Source of the DNA: Mesodorylaimus sp. YZB2_4
Lineage: Eukaryota > Nematoda > Enoplea > Dorylaimida > Dorylaimidae
Assembly (NCBI GenBank): GCA_030248295.1
Contig: JASANH010000928.1
Coordinates: forward strand, 62,001-126,000
Reading direction: 5' to 3'
DNA: 64,000 bases
Each line of letters begins with the position of its first letter. The first letter of the stretch is position 1. A model generated the notes under the pieces. The model saw only the letters and a list, made by a program, of their open reading frames with translations. It had not been told where the DNA came from and ran no database searches. A program made the position numbers and the translations under genes. Positions 34,945 through 45,891 of this stretch are shown piece by piece.

Positions 34945-35220
34945 ACTCTGACGAAGTACACTCTAGAATCGATGTAGGAATATTGAAAAAAGAATATGAT
35001 ATTCAGATTCAGCACCCACAAATTATAAGGGATAGCCAAAACTTGGATCAGCATCTCATCGAAATTTTTATCCCTCCATGAATAATTTCGACTTTTTTAC
35101 ATTGGTGCTTGAGATCCAAAATTTTGGCTGCCCCTATAATTTATGGGTGCTGAATCTGAATATCATACTCTTTTTTCAATATTCCCACATCGATTCTAGC
35201 ATATACTCCGTCTTGCTATG
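34945..35220. mobile_element. Hairpin MITE, copy 2
   Basis: Inverted arms of about 100 bp: 'tctagaatcgatgtaggaat' on the left and 'acatcgattctagc' on the right, with 'tcagattcagcaccca'/'tgggtgctgaatctga' inside. Same family as 14155-14385. Intergenic between the GMC and zinc-finger genes. Confidence 0.68.
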
Positions 35221-35378
35221 CTGGGTCTCCAAGCACCTATGCAAAAAAGTCGACAATCCTAGTCTAGCGTAGCCAAATGAAGCCTTCAGCAGCTGCGCTC
35301 ATAAAAAAACGGAATGAACACGCTCGAATGTCAGTTTCTCCACAAAAAGAAAATTTCTTTATAAAACGTGAGTAGGTA

Positions 35379-37729
35379 TCATTTTTCTTTTTTCTTTTCC
35401 TGAATATCGTCCATTAAACTTTTCTTCTTTCTCGAACACTCCTCTTCCTGTTGTTCCAATTCTTTTAATCGATACCAAACGCGTTGTATCTCTTGTTTCA
35501 ATTTATCCATCTCTTCATTCAATTGGCTTCTTTCACTTCGAATTTGTTGTTCTTGCCTGCATAAATCATACAATTCCATGAGCGCTGATACTGAACCCGA
35601 TTTGCAGGGCGAGCCACTAGTCACACCTATAGGCAACGATCCCGAATTCACCGAAGCCGTAACCGCTGTTTCCATTTTTGGCTGTCGAAAAAGTTCTTCT
35701 CGTCCCGCCTTCTCAGACGTGACTTGACCAGTTGACGATGACGATGGCAAACACCCAGAAAATAAATTACGAGCACGTTGCCGCACATTTTCATCGATTC
35801 GTAAACGTTCCTTAAAAAAATGGGAATGAGGAAAAAAAACACAAAATTGAAATTCTCTTACTGGCGAGTCCGAATTCGACGATCCGTCAGTGGCCAATGG
35901 CGCAGACACTTGACTCGGTTTCGGCACAGTGCTGGTGCTGACTCCGATCGCATTGACAGACGGAGAGACCAATCGATATCGAGTTAATCGATCAGCTAAT
36001 AATCGATCAGAAATCCGATGAGCTTTCGAAATTAATTTTCGACTTTTCACAAAAGCTCTAGCCGAAATTGGAGTCGCACTGACGCTCTTTCTTTTTGGTG
36101 CCGATACCTCATCCGAATTGGTCGTACTGTCGGCTTCCAATGCTTGTCTCTCGCCCCTCGCGCCCTCCTTAGAACAACTCGCTGTACCATCATCAACCAC
36201 TGGCGAGGATTTCGTTGGAGTCGAATCAAATTTAGGTGAATCGCGAGATTTGATTTTCTTATTTTTCTGCTTGAACGCTGATAAAAACGATTTCTTCTTT
36301 TTTCCACTCTTCTTCGTGGTTGTATTTTGTCGTTCGCTAATCGCATTTTTGCTCGATTCGCCATCATCATCTTTTTGAGAGTATTTTGAGGGTGTCGAAT
36401 TGATTTGAGATAAATCTCCAGATTTGAATTTCTTCGTTTGTTTGAACGTTGATAAAATCGATTTCTTCTTCTTTCCACTCTCAATCCCTGAATTTTTCGG
36501 GGATATATACTTTTTCTTCCCATCATCCATCATTCTCTTGTTCTTTTTTTTCGCACTAGCTTCCCTTTTTTGTCGCCGATATTCATCGCGTTGTTTTCTT
36601 TTCATAAAAATCGATCGCGGTTGATGACGATCACTTTGGGCTAAATTTTGAACATTGATCGGCATTTCGGGTTCGATTGCCGAAATTGAACTTTGAATGA
36701 GCACCCGTCGATTTGGTGGACGCCACGATGGATTGTCCGCTTCATGGCGATATGGCGGGGGTGCGACGAATGGCCGTGCACCCAAAAATCGAGGTGCTCG
36801 TTGAAATGGTTGTTGAGGAGGAGGTGTTTGAAATGAAAACATTAGGTCTGAGAAGGTATCTTCGGAAAAATTGGCGTTGTTTGAAAAACGAAGAGTTTGA
36901 GGGAGATGCGGCGGGAACCAAGGCGGTGGAACACTCGTATCCGTATCAATCATTCGCGGCGGTTCATCGCAGGTGGTCGGAACGTAAGGCCTTGGTAACG
37001 GGAATTGTGTAAATGGAGGGGGTGGACGATGATAATTCGTTGAACCGCTCGCCAATTCTCTCCTCGCTTCATTTTCTTCCCTGATCGTCGATTCGCTTTG
37101 GTAACTCGAAAAATTCGTGCATGTATTTTTCATTAATGTTCTTGATCGACGGAAACGTTCCAAGGCTCCCGTGTGCATATCGCTGTGTAAATGACGAGAA
37201 AAATCGGCCAATGTATCGTACGAGATCAAGCACAAGGCGCATTCACGTTTCGAGTTTGGTTGTTGTCGACTTTGCTTAATATGATGAGGCAATGAGCAAT
37301 AATGTTCGATCACGTCCTAAAACGACAATAATTATGCTTCAAAATCAGTTTGGAGCCCACTAAAAACTTTTTGTTAGACTCATGCAATTTAGGAAACCGA
37401 GCACAATCATGATTAGATTTTTTTAAAATCAGTTTAGGATACTGAAAGTTTTTGCTACAAATGCAATTTAGGAAATGGCAGAAATTTTTATTTGACCTCA
37501 AAAGTCCCTTGGATCTTGCGGAAATATTAGTACCGCACGTATTCCTACAGAATGCAATGCAATTTGACCAATAAGCGATAAAATGCATGTCATGAAAACT
37601 TTGCTAAAAACTGCCTGTTTGCACCATTTTTATCGTTTTCCCTAAAATTACCAGAAGAAAAACAAAGATTCTTACATTTTCATTGCCAAATTTTAACGCG
37701 CAAATGTCGCAGTTTAATTTCAGGGACAT
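35379..37729 (-). CDS. C2H2 zinc-finger, coiled-coil protein, possibly ZNF106-like
   Basis: Three exons: 37729-37676 (MSLKLNCDICALKFGNEN), 37316-35862 and 35810-35379. The 51-bp second intron (GTAAGAG...TTTAAG) is a multiple of three and has no stop, so an unspliced read continues through it. The first zinc finger is split by intron 1: CDIC in exon 1, H-x5-H (HYCSLPH) in exon 2. A second finger CALCLISYDTLADFSRHLHSDMH follows. The long middle is disordered and basic, with runs such as KREASAKKKNKRMMDDGKKK and a repeated KSGKKKKSFLSAFKQ / SGKKKKSILSTFKQ motif. The C-terminus is a coiled coil (ELYDLCRQEQQIRSERSQLN onward). The two finger types and coiled coil recall ZNF106, an RNA/splicing-associated protein, but its WD repeats are absent here. 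The identification is tentative; the gene structure is firm. Confidence 0.7.
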
Positions 37730-38058
37730 TAGTCTATCCAAAAACGAAGCTGAGGAACGACAAATTTGAAAAAGAGTAGAAAAACTCTTCAACTTTTGAT
37801 TTTGATTTGATTTCTACAGTATGCCATGACCGCGCACACATTGTCTGGAAATGGCGGTTTTGTAATAAGCAGTCGTGTTTGTCAAATTTGGCGCTAAATT
37901 CAAATTTGTAATGTTTGTACAGCAGGATAAATGTCTGCCGTGTTGAAACTGATACGTTTACATCGAAACCTGATCCTTTGGTAGCCAGCTAGACGAGGCA
38001 GCATAATGTTGAGTTGAGAGCCTGTGCCAGTCAGCAAACATTTGTCTTGCTGGTGGAC

Positions 38059-39906
38059 ATGTTGCGGCTGGTAGTACTCTTTGTTTTGACAATTAGCTGC
38101 GCAGGAAGTAAGTTCGGGTCATCGTGATTTGTCAGTTATAGCTTACTGAAGTATGGTTCATGGTAGGTTTCTTCCGAGGCATATTTGGAAAACACATTAA
38201 ATGGCATGTTGGGAGCGCATTATTGACCCCCTGGCAGGTTGCTGTTTTTTTTGCTTCGCTAGACTTAATTTTTAAGACTGCAGGTCCCACCTCCAACTCG
38301 TTGTCGGCCGCTGACTGCAGGTTGCATGTCACGGGAAGCAGGGTGCTGGTATTGCAAGTCTGCATGTTACCAAGTCAGGGACTTGCACTTGTGATGCAGG
38401 TTGCAGATGTCACGTGATTCAGGTCACGTGACCTGATCCAGTGACTTTTTGCAGATGCATGGGGTCAGACGAAATCGAGCATGGAATTGCAGAAAGCACT
38501 TTTCGCCAATTACTCATTCAAGTATCGTCCAGCCATGTTCAGGAACCACAAAACGGTTGTGTCGATGGGACTGTACGTCAGGGATCTCAACGACATAGTG
38601 AGTACAGTGTAATTTGTCACAACTAAAAGTCAGGGCGAGTATTTTAGGACGAAGTGCAACACACGGTGACTATCCACGGTGGTATGCACTTGGTAAGCAC
38701 CGAGGTGTGTGTGACAGGTGACTGGTGAGGGGGGTTTCAGGTTTGGAATGACTACCGACTGAAGTGGGACACCAACGAGTACGAACCCTATTACATTCTC
38801 ATTTCACCATGGCGAGTGTGGAAACCCGACTGGACTGTTTTCAACTCGTAAGCAGTTACCTAGCGTGCATGTGTCAGCTAATGTTGTGCGCGTAGGTTTG
38901 AGCGGGGCTCGGGCAGCTCGTATTTCACATCGCCCTACACCTACAACCACGCCATCGTGTACAAGGACGGCACAGTGTCCCATTACACGGCCTTGACCAA
39001 GACCATCACCTGCGTCTTCGACTACACTAACTTCCCGTTCGACACTCAGCGATGCAAGATGGTCATCGGGTCGTGGATGTACGATTACAGTCAGGTCGAC
39101 TTGCAATGGTCCAAGGGACGCCCACTAACTGTCAACTTCGAGTGGCTGGGCTCGCCTATGAATCGATCGCGTACATCGGGCTGGCGATTGGTCGATTTGA
39201 AATTGTCCAAATTGTACGTCTACGATGATAACACCGAATACGAGGACCCTCCTCCTCTCACCGTCGACCCGACCCACATGTGGCCGTGGTTGATCGCTGA
39301 GTTCGTGTTGGAACGACATCGACCCTATTTCGTCCTCCTCGAATTGACACCCATGATATTGACCTCGCTGCTGACCCTGCTCTCTTTCGGTATCGACTGC
39401 GAGATCGTGGCTATCGGATTCCTATTCGCCAACCTGCTTGTGCAAGGACTGTGCTCGTGGTCAGTCATCAACCAGATGCCGTCAGGAGGAACCGGGGGCA
39501 CTGCCAAAATATGTAAGTGCCAGCTGACAGCCAAATCTTTGCTCTCACCTCCCCCATTTCAGTGCACGCTTACGGCCTGTGTTTCGGTCTGACCTGCACG
39601 GCACTACTTGCGCATTTGATTCTGCAAAAAACGCGAGCCTTGGCCATCTCCTCGCCATTGGTCCAACTGATCACTTCGATCACATCCAAGCCGTGGCTGA
39701 AAGGGCTGCACACCGTTAGCGCCCTGAAAATCAATAGTTTCGGCACAGACTATCAGGAAATTATTGAATTAACTAACGAAATGACCACACAGCCAGGAAT
39801 CGATATCGATCGCAAAATCGATAATGCAGTTTGGATCGTCAAGAAAGTGTGCTTTATTATTTTTACTCTTATTTTCCTGATCGTTTTTCCCGCCGTTCTT
39901 ATGTAA
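38059..39906 (+). CDS. Cys-loop ligand-gated ion channel subunit (nicotinic type)
   Basis: Six exons: 38059-38107, 38455-38597, 38648-38692, 38741-38847, 38896-39512 and 39563-39906, all with GT-AG borders and frame kept. MLRLVVLFVLTISCAG is a signal peptide. The extracellular ligand-binding domain has WNDYRLKWDTNEYEPYYILI, WKPDWTVFNS and the Cys loop with 13 residues between cysteines (C-VFDYTNFPFDTQR-C). Four membrane helices follow: FVLLELTPMILTSLLTLLSF (M1), IVAIGFLFANLLVQGLC (M2 region), AYGLCFGLTCTALLAHLIL (M3) and VCFIIFTLIFLIVFPAVLM (M4). These channels open for acetylcholine or similar ligands at the cell surface. No vicinal Cys pair typical of alpha subunits is seen in loop C, so it would be a non-alpha or divergent subunit. 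M2 is poor in the usual Leu/Ser pore pattern. The cytoplasmic M3-M4 loop is short. Confidence 0.85.
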
Positions 39907-40257
39907 TCATCCGAGAAAAATAGAAAATAAGTGCACTGCATGTCTTGGTTTTTTAAATAAAACTCCACACGATAAATTTTGCGGGAATCTTTTTAAATAC
40001 GAGTCCAGAATTTTGCCCTTCAGGAAACTTGACGTTGCACTAATTTGACCACCCATCCATTACGATCTCTAAGGATGCGGTTCCTTCTCTAAGGATGGAC
40101 TCCCAGCTCCTGTACTTCCTAGACCAAGTACGGAGACTCAACTTAGGTGAGATCTAACCGCACTTACTGAAGAAGAATGACACCAACATCATGCAGACTC
40201 TTTATTTCTTCTCCCAAATAAAGACCCGCCACTCTTGTCGACTGCACTATTCACACC

Positions 40258-40781
40258 TAATAGCATGGCTATACTATATGTGATAAATCACTGGCTCGCA
40301 CCGACGCGGGCGCCCCCTAATGGTATGAATAAGTCAACGGGGCCGGCATTCTCCATGAAAGCCAGGAAAGGAATGATAACAAACGAACAGTGCCAAGAGG
40401 CATGGAGTCAGTCAAATGTTGACAATTTGAACCGTCGTCACGTTTAGGCCAAAACATCATTAATTTGAATTTGCCGCCAATCAGGTCCTTATCGGTCCCG
40501 TCTGCTAGGATGCGGCAAGCTGACTATATTGCGCAGCTTTGTACAGTAGGCTTCGAACCTGATTGGCGGCAAATTCATAATAATGATGCTTCCGCCTGAA
40601 CGTGATGATAGTTCAAATTGTCCATATTTGACTAATTTCATGCCTCTTGGCGCTGTTCATTTGTTATCATTCCTTTCCGGGCTTTCATGGAGAATGCCGG
40701 CAACGCTGACTGATTCATACCGTTAGGGGGCGCCAGCGTCGGTGCGAGCCAGTGATTTATCACATATAGTATAGCCATGCC
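40258..40781. mobile_element. Fold-back element with 225-bp arms
   Basis: Arms 40258-40486 and 40557-40781 are inverted copies ('gcatggctatactatatgtg' outward, and the reverse at the right end), about 90% alike by eye, around a 70-bp centre. No open frame and no clear target duplication. It is a MITE or fold-back element in intergenic DNA. Confidence 0.75.
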
Positions 40782-41389
40782 TGAGAGCGATGCAACCGCT
40801 TTCCACTCCGCAACTCCATCCACTCTCGCTCATGCTCACGCACACCCGCTCACGAGCAGACAACATTGATACGCAGGACAACAATGGCGCCACATTCAAA
40901 TCACAAGGACGACCTCACTGCATTGTCAAGTCCATACGATGTCCACTTGGCTTCGAAAAAGTCTGCGCCTCAATGCTGTTTGACTTGCACTGCACTGCTG
41001 ATGACGACATGGTGGAAAATCCCTGTTCCCACTTTGTTACATGAATTCACTACCCATGTATCTCGGGCAGACAGGATCCAGATGTCCCTGAGAGTTATTC
41101 TGGCACAAACTGACGCACTGCACCCTATTCTGCCTGGCTACATGAAAAGTTGAGGTCCTTTCTTGCAAAGTCATATCGTTAGGCAAAGCAAAAAGGTTGC
41201 TGTTCATTTAGTCGACGATCGATGAATCTAGGCCTGACTGCTGGCATCTCTAGTTTTGCCCGTTTCCAAGGCATTCAATGCATTGATCCATGGCAACCGA
41301 CCAGTGCTCTTCGAGGCCGAGCCAGTGCCCTGTGCAGACACTGTTCGAGTGGCCTGGTCGACAGTCTGTTCGGATCAAGAATATCCAAA

Positions 41390-42044
41390 ATGCCGTGTAA
41401 GAAATGTATAATCCAGGAGTGAATGAATAGTGCAAGTGTTGTTTCCAGTGACCAAAGAAGATATGCAGAAAGAGGTGGACGAGTGGCAGAAAAAGGCTAG
41501 GGAGAACCCGGAAGTGGCACTCAACTCAATGGCCGACGATGGCAAGCTACTTTTGCCACACCACGATGCCGTGGTCGGCAAGGAGGGTAAGGGTGTCTGG
41601 CCCCTCACTGCACCCCCTCAAGGCGCATTTATAGTGGACAAAATTTCTACTATAGCAGACGCTTAAGTATATGGCCATTACTCCAACCCTAGGGGTAGGA
41701 GTGGAAATTTTGTCGACTATAAATGCGCCTTCACTGCCATCTTATTTAGGCATGATGAAGTTCCAGAAGATGAAGAAAGAGAAGGACCCGAAGGGCGAAT
41801 GGGAAATTAAGATGACTGTGGAGGACGTACTGGAATCGGGCGATCTAGTCATCATTGATGGCAAGGCAGTGGCATCCAATGGCGGCAAGGAGATGGATCA
41901 TGGAAAGTGAGTCATGACCCAAGTTCCAGGTCCATACCTGACATTTCTTGCTTGTGCAGGTTCCTGAAAATACTGCGCAAGGATGGCAGCGGATACAAGC
42001 TGCTGCGATCCATGTGGAACACCAGCAAGCCCAGAGAAGCCTAG
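41390..42044 (+). CDS. Small SnoaL/DUF4440-like protein
   Basis: Four exons: 41390-41396 (start MP plus one base), 41449-41586, 41750-41906 and 41960-42044 (TAG). All joins keep frame. The product is about 128 residues. MADDGKLLLPHHDAVVGKEG matches the beginning of the NTF2-like/SnoaL fold ('DDA.LLPP..PVVG.E'). The end ESGDLVIIDGKAVASNGG ... GKFLKILRKDGSGYKLLRSM-WN matches the strand pattern 'GKYL..WKK.DG.WK...D.WN' of DUF4440. Members bind small hydrophobic ligands or are small enzymes; function here is unknown. No signal peptide, so probably cytosolic. Intron 2 contains a perfect-looking hairpin (41620-41731). The very short first coding exon makes the start the least certain part. Confidence 0.72.
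41620..41731. repeat. Intronic hairpin with 32-bp arms
   Basis: 'aaggcgcatttatagtggac' and its near-exact reverse complement 'gtcgactataaatgcgcctt' face each other around about 48 bases, in intron 2 of the SnoaL-like gene. It could be a small MITE. Confidence 0.7.
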
Positions 42045-42227
42045 TGAACGAGTGGGAATGGGAGCCGTAGTCAATTTGTGTGGTGTAGTGCCTCGTGGGT
42101 AGATGCATCATTGCACTCATGGTCAGCTCCTCCCCGATTTGCACTTTTGGCCCCTTGATGCACTTTCCTGTGTTTTGGGACCTGATAGCTTGTCGTTGGA
42201 TGAAATTAAAAGCAAGACAAAGCAAAC

Positions 42228-42560
42228 TTCTACACGCACATTATATACTGTATTTTCACAATCAGGTTTCGATTAAAGTTTTTAAATTTCGCGCCTCTTT
42301 TATCACCTTACAGCATTTACAAAAGTTGTCTGCTACAGGCGGCACATATGTGTGTATTCCACACGTAAAAGCATGACTATTGTCGAATGAAATAAAAAAC
42401 GAGAAGATATGTACGAAAATGAAATGTTCCACATGCGTATTTGATATACTATATTTTCATCATCAGATTTGAACCGAACTTTTTTAATTTCGCGCCTCTT
42501 TTATCTTTTTACGGCATTTACGAAAGTTGTCTGCTTCAGGCGGCAAATATGCGAGTATTA
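42228..42560 (+). repeat. Two-unit tandem duplication overlapping a gene start
   Basis: Copies at about 42228-42375 and 42428-42575 share 'tttcgcgcctcttttatc' and 'aaagttgtctgct' blocks and 'caggcggca-atatg'. The second copy contains the ATG of the methyltransferase-like gene; the equivalent ATG in the first copy is followed by a stop after six codons. Confidence 0.7.
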
Positions 42561-43826
42561 CACATCCAAAAGCAGGATTTATTGCTCGTTTGTTACGCGC
42601 GTCGTTTGTTTTGCTCTAGTCATGCAATCATTCCGAAGAAAATTTGGAGCCTAAATGTTCTTTCTCGAGGCATTATGAACAATAACGTCGATGAGAATGA
42701 AACAAAATCCGAATTAACGTTAGATGGTCTCAAAAATGTCAACACCAATTTTCCACCTGATATCACCAATTTAAATGGAACATTGTCACAAAATAATTCC
42801 AGTCGAGCTCGCGAATTGTGGAAACGTTTGGCTCGTGTTTTACGAAATCATTCTGTCATCGAAAAAGAAGGAAAATGTGAAAAAAAGTTGAAGAATGGCG
42901 AAATTTCTACTCAGATGACAAAAAATTCCGTTTTTTTTAATTATTCTCAATCCTCTTCTCGTTACGAAACCTTCGAGCTTATTCGTTGGGAATTAATAAA
43001 CGATTCGATCAATGATTTTAATTCGGAAATTGTTTGGTTTCGAGCAACGTTGACCGAACCGCCGAAAACGATGTCAAGTCGGATTTTATCGAAACCTATT
43101 TCGGCGGTGGTCAAATTCGTGGCACCGTCGGTGAATGCGGACGATTTGGCCGGGTTCGATAATACGGGCAATGTACGAGTATGGGCTAGCGAAGAGGTGA
43201 TGGCTTATTGGTGCGTGTGGTCCATGCTCGATATGCTTAGAGAATCCAAGATTCGTGATTTGATCATTTGCGAATTGGCCGGTGGAATGTGCAATTTAGG
43301 CGGATTTCTTTTGGCCTCTGCTTTGTCCACTATGCGTGAAATGGGCGACGATTGGGCTTCTTCGGCTCTGCGACGATTGATTTTGACCGATGGCAATGTG
43401 AAATGTGTTGAGAATTCGCAAGAAATTTTAGAAAGTAATCAAACGAATCTGATGGAAATTGGGGACTCGATCGAAACGCGGCTGTTCAAGTTTGGTCAAC
43501 ACGATGGCTTGGAAGATCTTAAAGGCTCGGTCGATATGGTCCTGGCGGCAGATTGCTTATTTTTCGTGGATACTCATCGAGCTTTATTAAAAACGTTAAA
43601 TTTTATCTTGAAACCTGGCGGACGAGCTTTCTTATTCGCTCCCGAACGGCACGGTACTTTTGATCGATTCGTGGCACTGATCGATTGCGAGGGGGTTTTC
43701 GAGTACGAATTGATGGATTTGAGGGATAAGTACTATTTATTTAAGGATATCGTATCAACTATCGACTTCCCCAAATTATTAGTTGTGATTAAGGTGTCAA
43801 CGAGTGCATCGGCCGGTCGTTTTTGA
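42549..43826 (+). CDS. Calmodulin-lysine N-methyltransferase-like, single exon
   Basis: One uninterrupted frame of 425 codons from the ATG at 42549 (MRVLHIQKQDLLLVC) to TGA at 43824. A second in-frame ATG at 42675 (MNNNVDENETKSEL) could be the true start of a cytosolic form. The C-terminal two-thirds matches class I methyltransferases of the CAMKMT type: EEVMAYWCVWSML, then SAM-binding motif CELAGGMCNLGGFLLA, LILTDGN, DMVLAADCLFFVDTHRALL and KPGGRAFLFAPERHGTFDRF. CAMKMT trimethylates a lysine of calmodulin using S-adenosylmethionine. The order and wording of motifs match the family as remembered. The N-terminal 150 residues are longer than usual and unrecognised. No introns, unlike most neighbours, so it may be a retrocopy or have lost introns. 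Its upstream region lies in a tandem duplication. Confidence 0.78.
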   Translation: MRVLHIQKQDLLLVCYARRLFCSSHAIIPKKIWSLNVLSRGIMNNNVDENETKSELTLDGLKNVNTNFPPDITNLNGTLSQNNSSRARELWKRLARVLRNHSVIEKEGKCEKKLKNGEISTQMTKNSVFFNYSQSSSRYETFELIRWELINDSINDFNSEIVWFRATLTEPPKTMSSRILSKPISAVVKFVAPSVNADDLAGFDNTGNVRVWASEEVMAYWCVWSMLDMLRESKIRDLIICELAGGMCNLGGFLLASALSTMREMGDDWASSALRRLILTDGNVKCVENSQEILESNQTNLMEIGDSIETRLFKFGQHDGLEDLKGSVDMVLAADCLFFVDTHRALLKTLNFILKPGGRAFLFAPERHGTFDRFVALIDCEGVFEYELMDLRDKYYLFKDIVSTIDFPKLLVVIKVSTSASAGRF

Positions 43827-45700
43827 TCGATTCGATGCCAGCCCTCGCTGTGATAGTGCTGGTCTTATCCTGTGCTTTTTAGTCATTGCGCTTCTCCCGC
43901 ATCACTTTTCAATCACTCCCCGATCCGATGGCCAATTAGTGGTTTTGCCTTGGTTTAGATTCTAGGATTGCAATGGCTGTGTTCGATTTGTGACTTAGTG
44001 CTTGGAATATATGCAAAGGCTGATTTCTGAGTACAGTGCCATCAAAATCGGAGGAGCTCGCTGCTAGATTGGCCGGGGCGGTGTTGCTAGGTGCTCGAAA
44101 ATTGATACTGATCGTTAGATGCAGGTGGGTGGACACTTCTGGAACCTCTGGAAGATGATAGCCCTTCCGCGGGCAGATGTAAAAAGTCTTTGCCGTATTT
44201 GAGTGACCTTTCATCAGGTGCTGGTGGGGCAATTTCACAGCTGCCCATGTGAAATCTTATAGACCTCGCTTTAGTTTAAAGTTCCCGCCAATTTGCCTAA
44301 GCAGCTGTGCTTAAAACCTGCCACGCATGGCCAAGGTTTTTACGCGCGTACTTTATTTTTAGCTGCCGCCTGTGTGGTGTTGAACATGGTCAAGTTCTCT
44401 GTGCGCCTTGCACGCCTGGCGGTGGGTGGTGACTCACCATTCGGGGTCCGTAAATGAGGTGAGGTCTTATGGGGTAAGACGCTGACGGGGCACGTGCTGG
44501 GTATGTAACATGGCGGGGTTGCGACTGACACGCGCCCTCGCCTGGCATGCATCCTAGATTGACCCTGGTCGATGGCAAGATAGCCCCTAGCCCGCGGGCG
44601 AGGGGCCTAAAATTGACCTTCCCCTGCTGGACCGACTAGGATGGGTAAAAGACTCGTCTGTTGCGTCTGGCAAGTATTGCAACCTTCCCATCTACCTCTG
44701 ACACACCCTTTTCCCACTATCACCTGTCATCTGGCTGAACCTTTCCTGTGAGTGCCAAGTAAAACTGTAAGATCGAACGGTTGCGCCTAGCATCCACACA
44801 GCATCGGAAATGGGCACTCATGGCCATGTCATAGCCGAGCACTGCAGCACACTCGGCTAAGTAACGCATAGTTGACAATCATTTTCTACGCAGGCCCAGG
44901 TCGAACCCTCCAGCGTGAATAGCAGGCGCCTACCGCGGCCACGACCCAGGTCTGTGATAATAACTTTTGTTGTCGGTCTTGACCGAGACTGCTACGGAGT
45001 GCGACCCGACTGTCAGGATGTAAGAGCACCATGACGTTAGGATGGGAGTTTCTGCCATGTTTCAGGCTCGACTGTATTTACTGCACTCTGCAATGGCCCT
45101 GAGCCTGTGTCATGGTGGCCTGTACGCTGTGTCTGCTCCGCCTGTCCATATTGCGTGGTCGACTCGGAATAGACGTCTTGTCTGGGGACTGGGAATGCCT
45201 GCACAATCCATTGTAACAGGCCACCCTGACCTCCAGGATGCTGACTCGCTGATACCAGTCAGGGCACAAGCGCGGGGAACTTACCTGGAGTAGGGCAAGG
45301 TACTTTGTACGAACTGGTCCACTTTCAGGCACGAGGCCGGGGGCAGCAGTTTCTGACCTGTTATGGTCAGAGACTGGTGAAACGTCAGCCTGCCACCATG
45401 TGATTGGTGCGTAAATCATAGTCGAGGCGTCGTGGACTGCGCGGGCTCGTTCCTGCCTGAGACATCAACCCGATGGGTTTCAGCCTCGCCTGGAGGAGCA
45501 CATCGACTGGCCAACGAAGGCAAGCAAATACACTGCTCCGTGTATAAGGCGGTCAGTCAAGGCGACCAGATACACTACCTTCTCCACATGCCAAACACAC
45601 CCACTACACTGGGGCATAGGCCTTCCATGGGCTTGTCCTAGTTCACCTTGGGATGGGCCAAGGATTCTATGAGGCACTCACAATCAGAGCAACACATAGT
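43827..45700. other. Gene-free repeat-rich stretch
   Basis: Nothing coding is supported. It contains a degraded tRNA-like piece (44884-44945) and an 'agacatcaacccgatgggtt' family fragment near 45460-45490. Confidence 0.45.
44884..44945 (-). repeat. Degraded tRNA-Glu-like SINE piece
   Basis: Shares CGGTAGGCGCCTGC, TTCACGC and GAGGGTTCGACC with the tRNA-like copies at 2694 and 30815, with deletions. Confidence 0.4.
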
Positions 45701-45704
45701 AGTA

Positions 45705-45889
45705 CAGTCGACCTCGGATTATTGCAACCGCTCGGGACGCCAAAATGAGTTGCAATCAGACGAAGTTGCAATTACCCGAGGTTGAACTACACGTAAAACA
45801 TACTATAGCTTAAAAATCGGGGAATGGGAGCTTGTTGCAATTATTCGGATTTCGTAATTATCCGAGGTGCAATTATCCGAGGTCGACTG
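45705..45889. mobile_element. Pogo/Tigger-like MITE, TA-flanked
   Basis: Ends read CAGTCGACCTCGGATTATTG (left) and, inward from the right, CAGTCGACCTCGGATAATTG. TA flanks both sides (45703-45704, 45890-45891). Length 185 bp, no coding content. These ends are typical of pogo-type elements of the Tc1/mariner superfamily. Confidence 0.8.
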
Positions 45890-45891
45890 TA

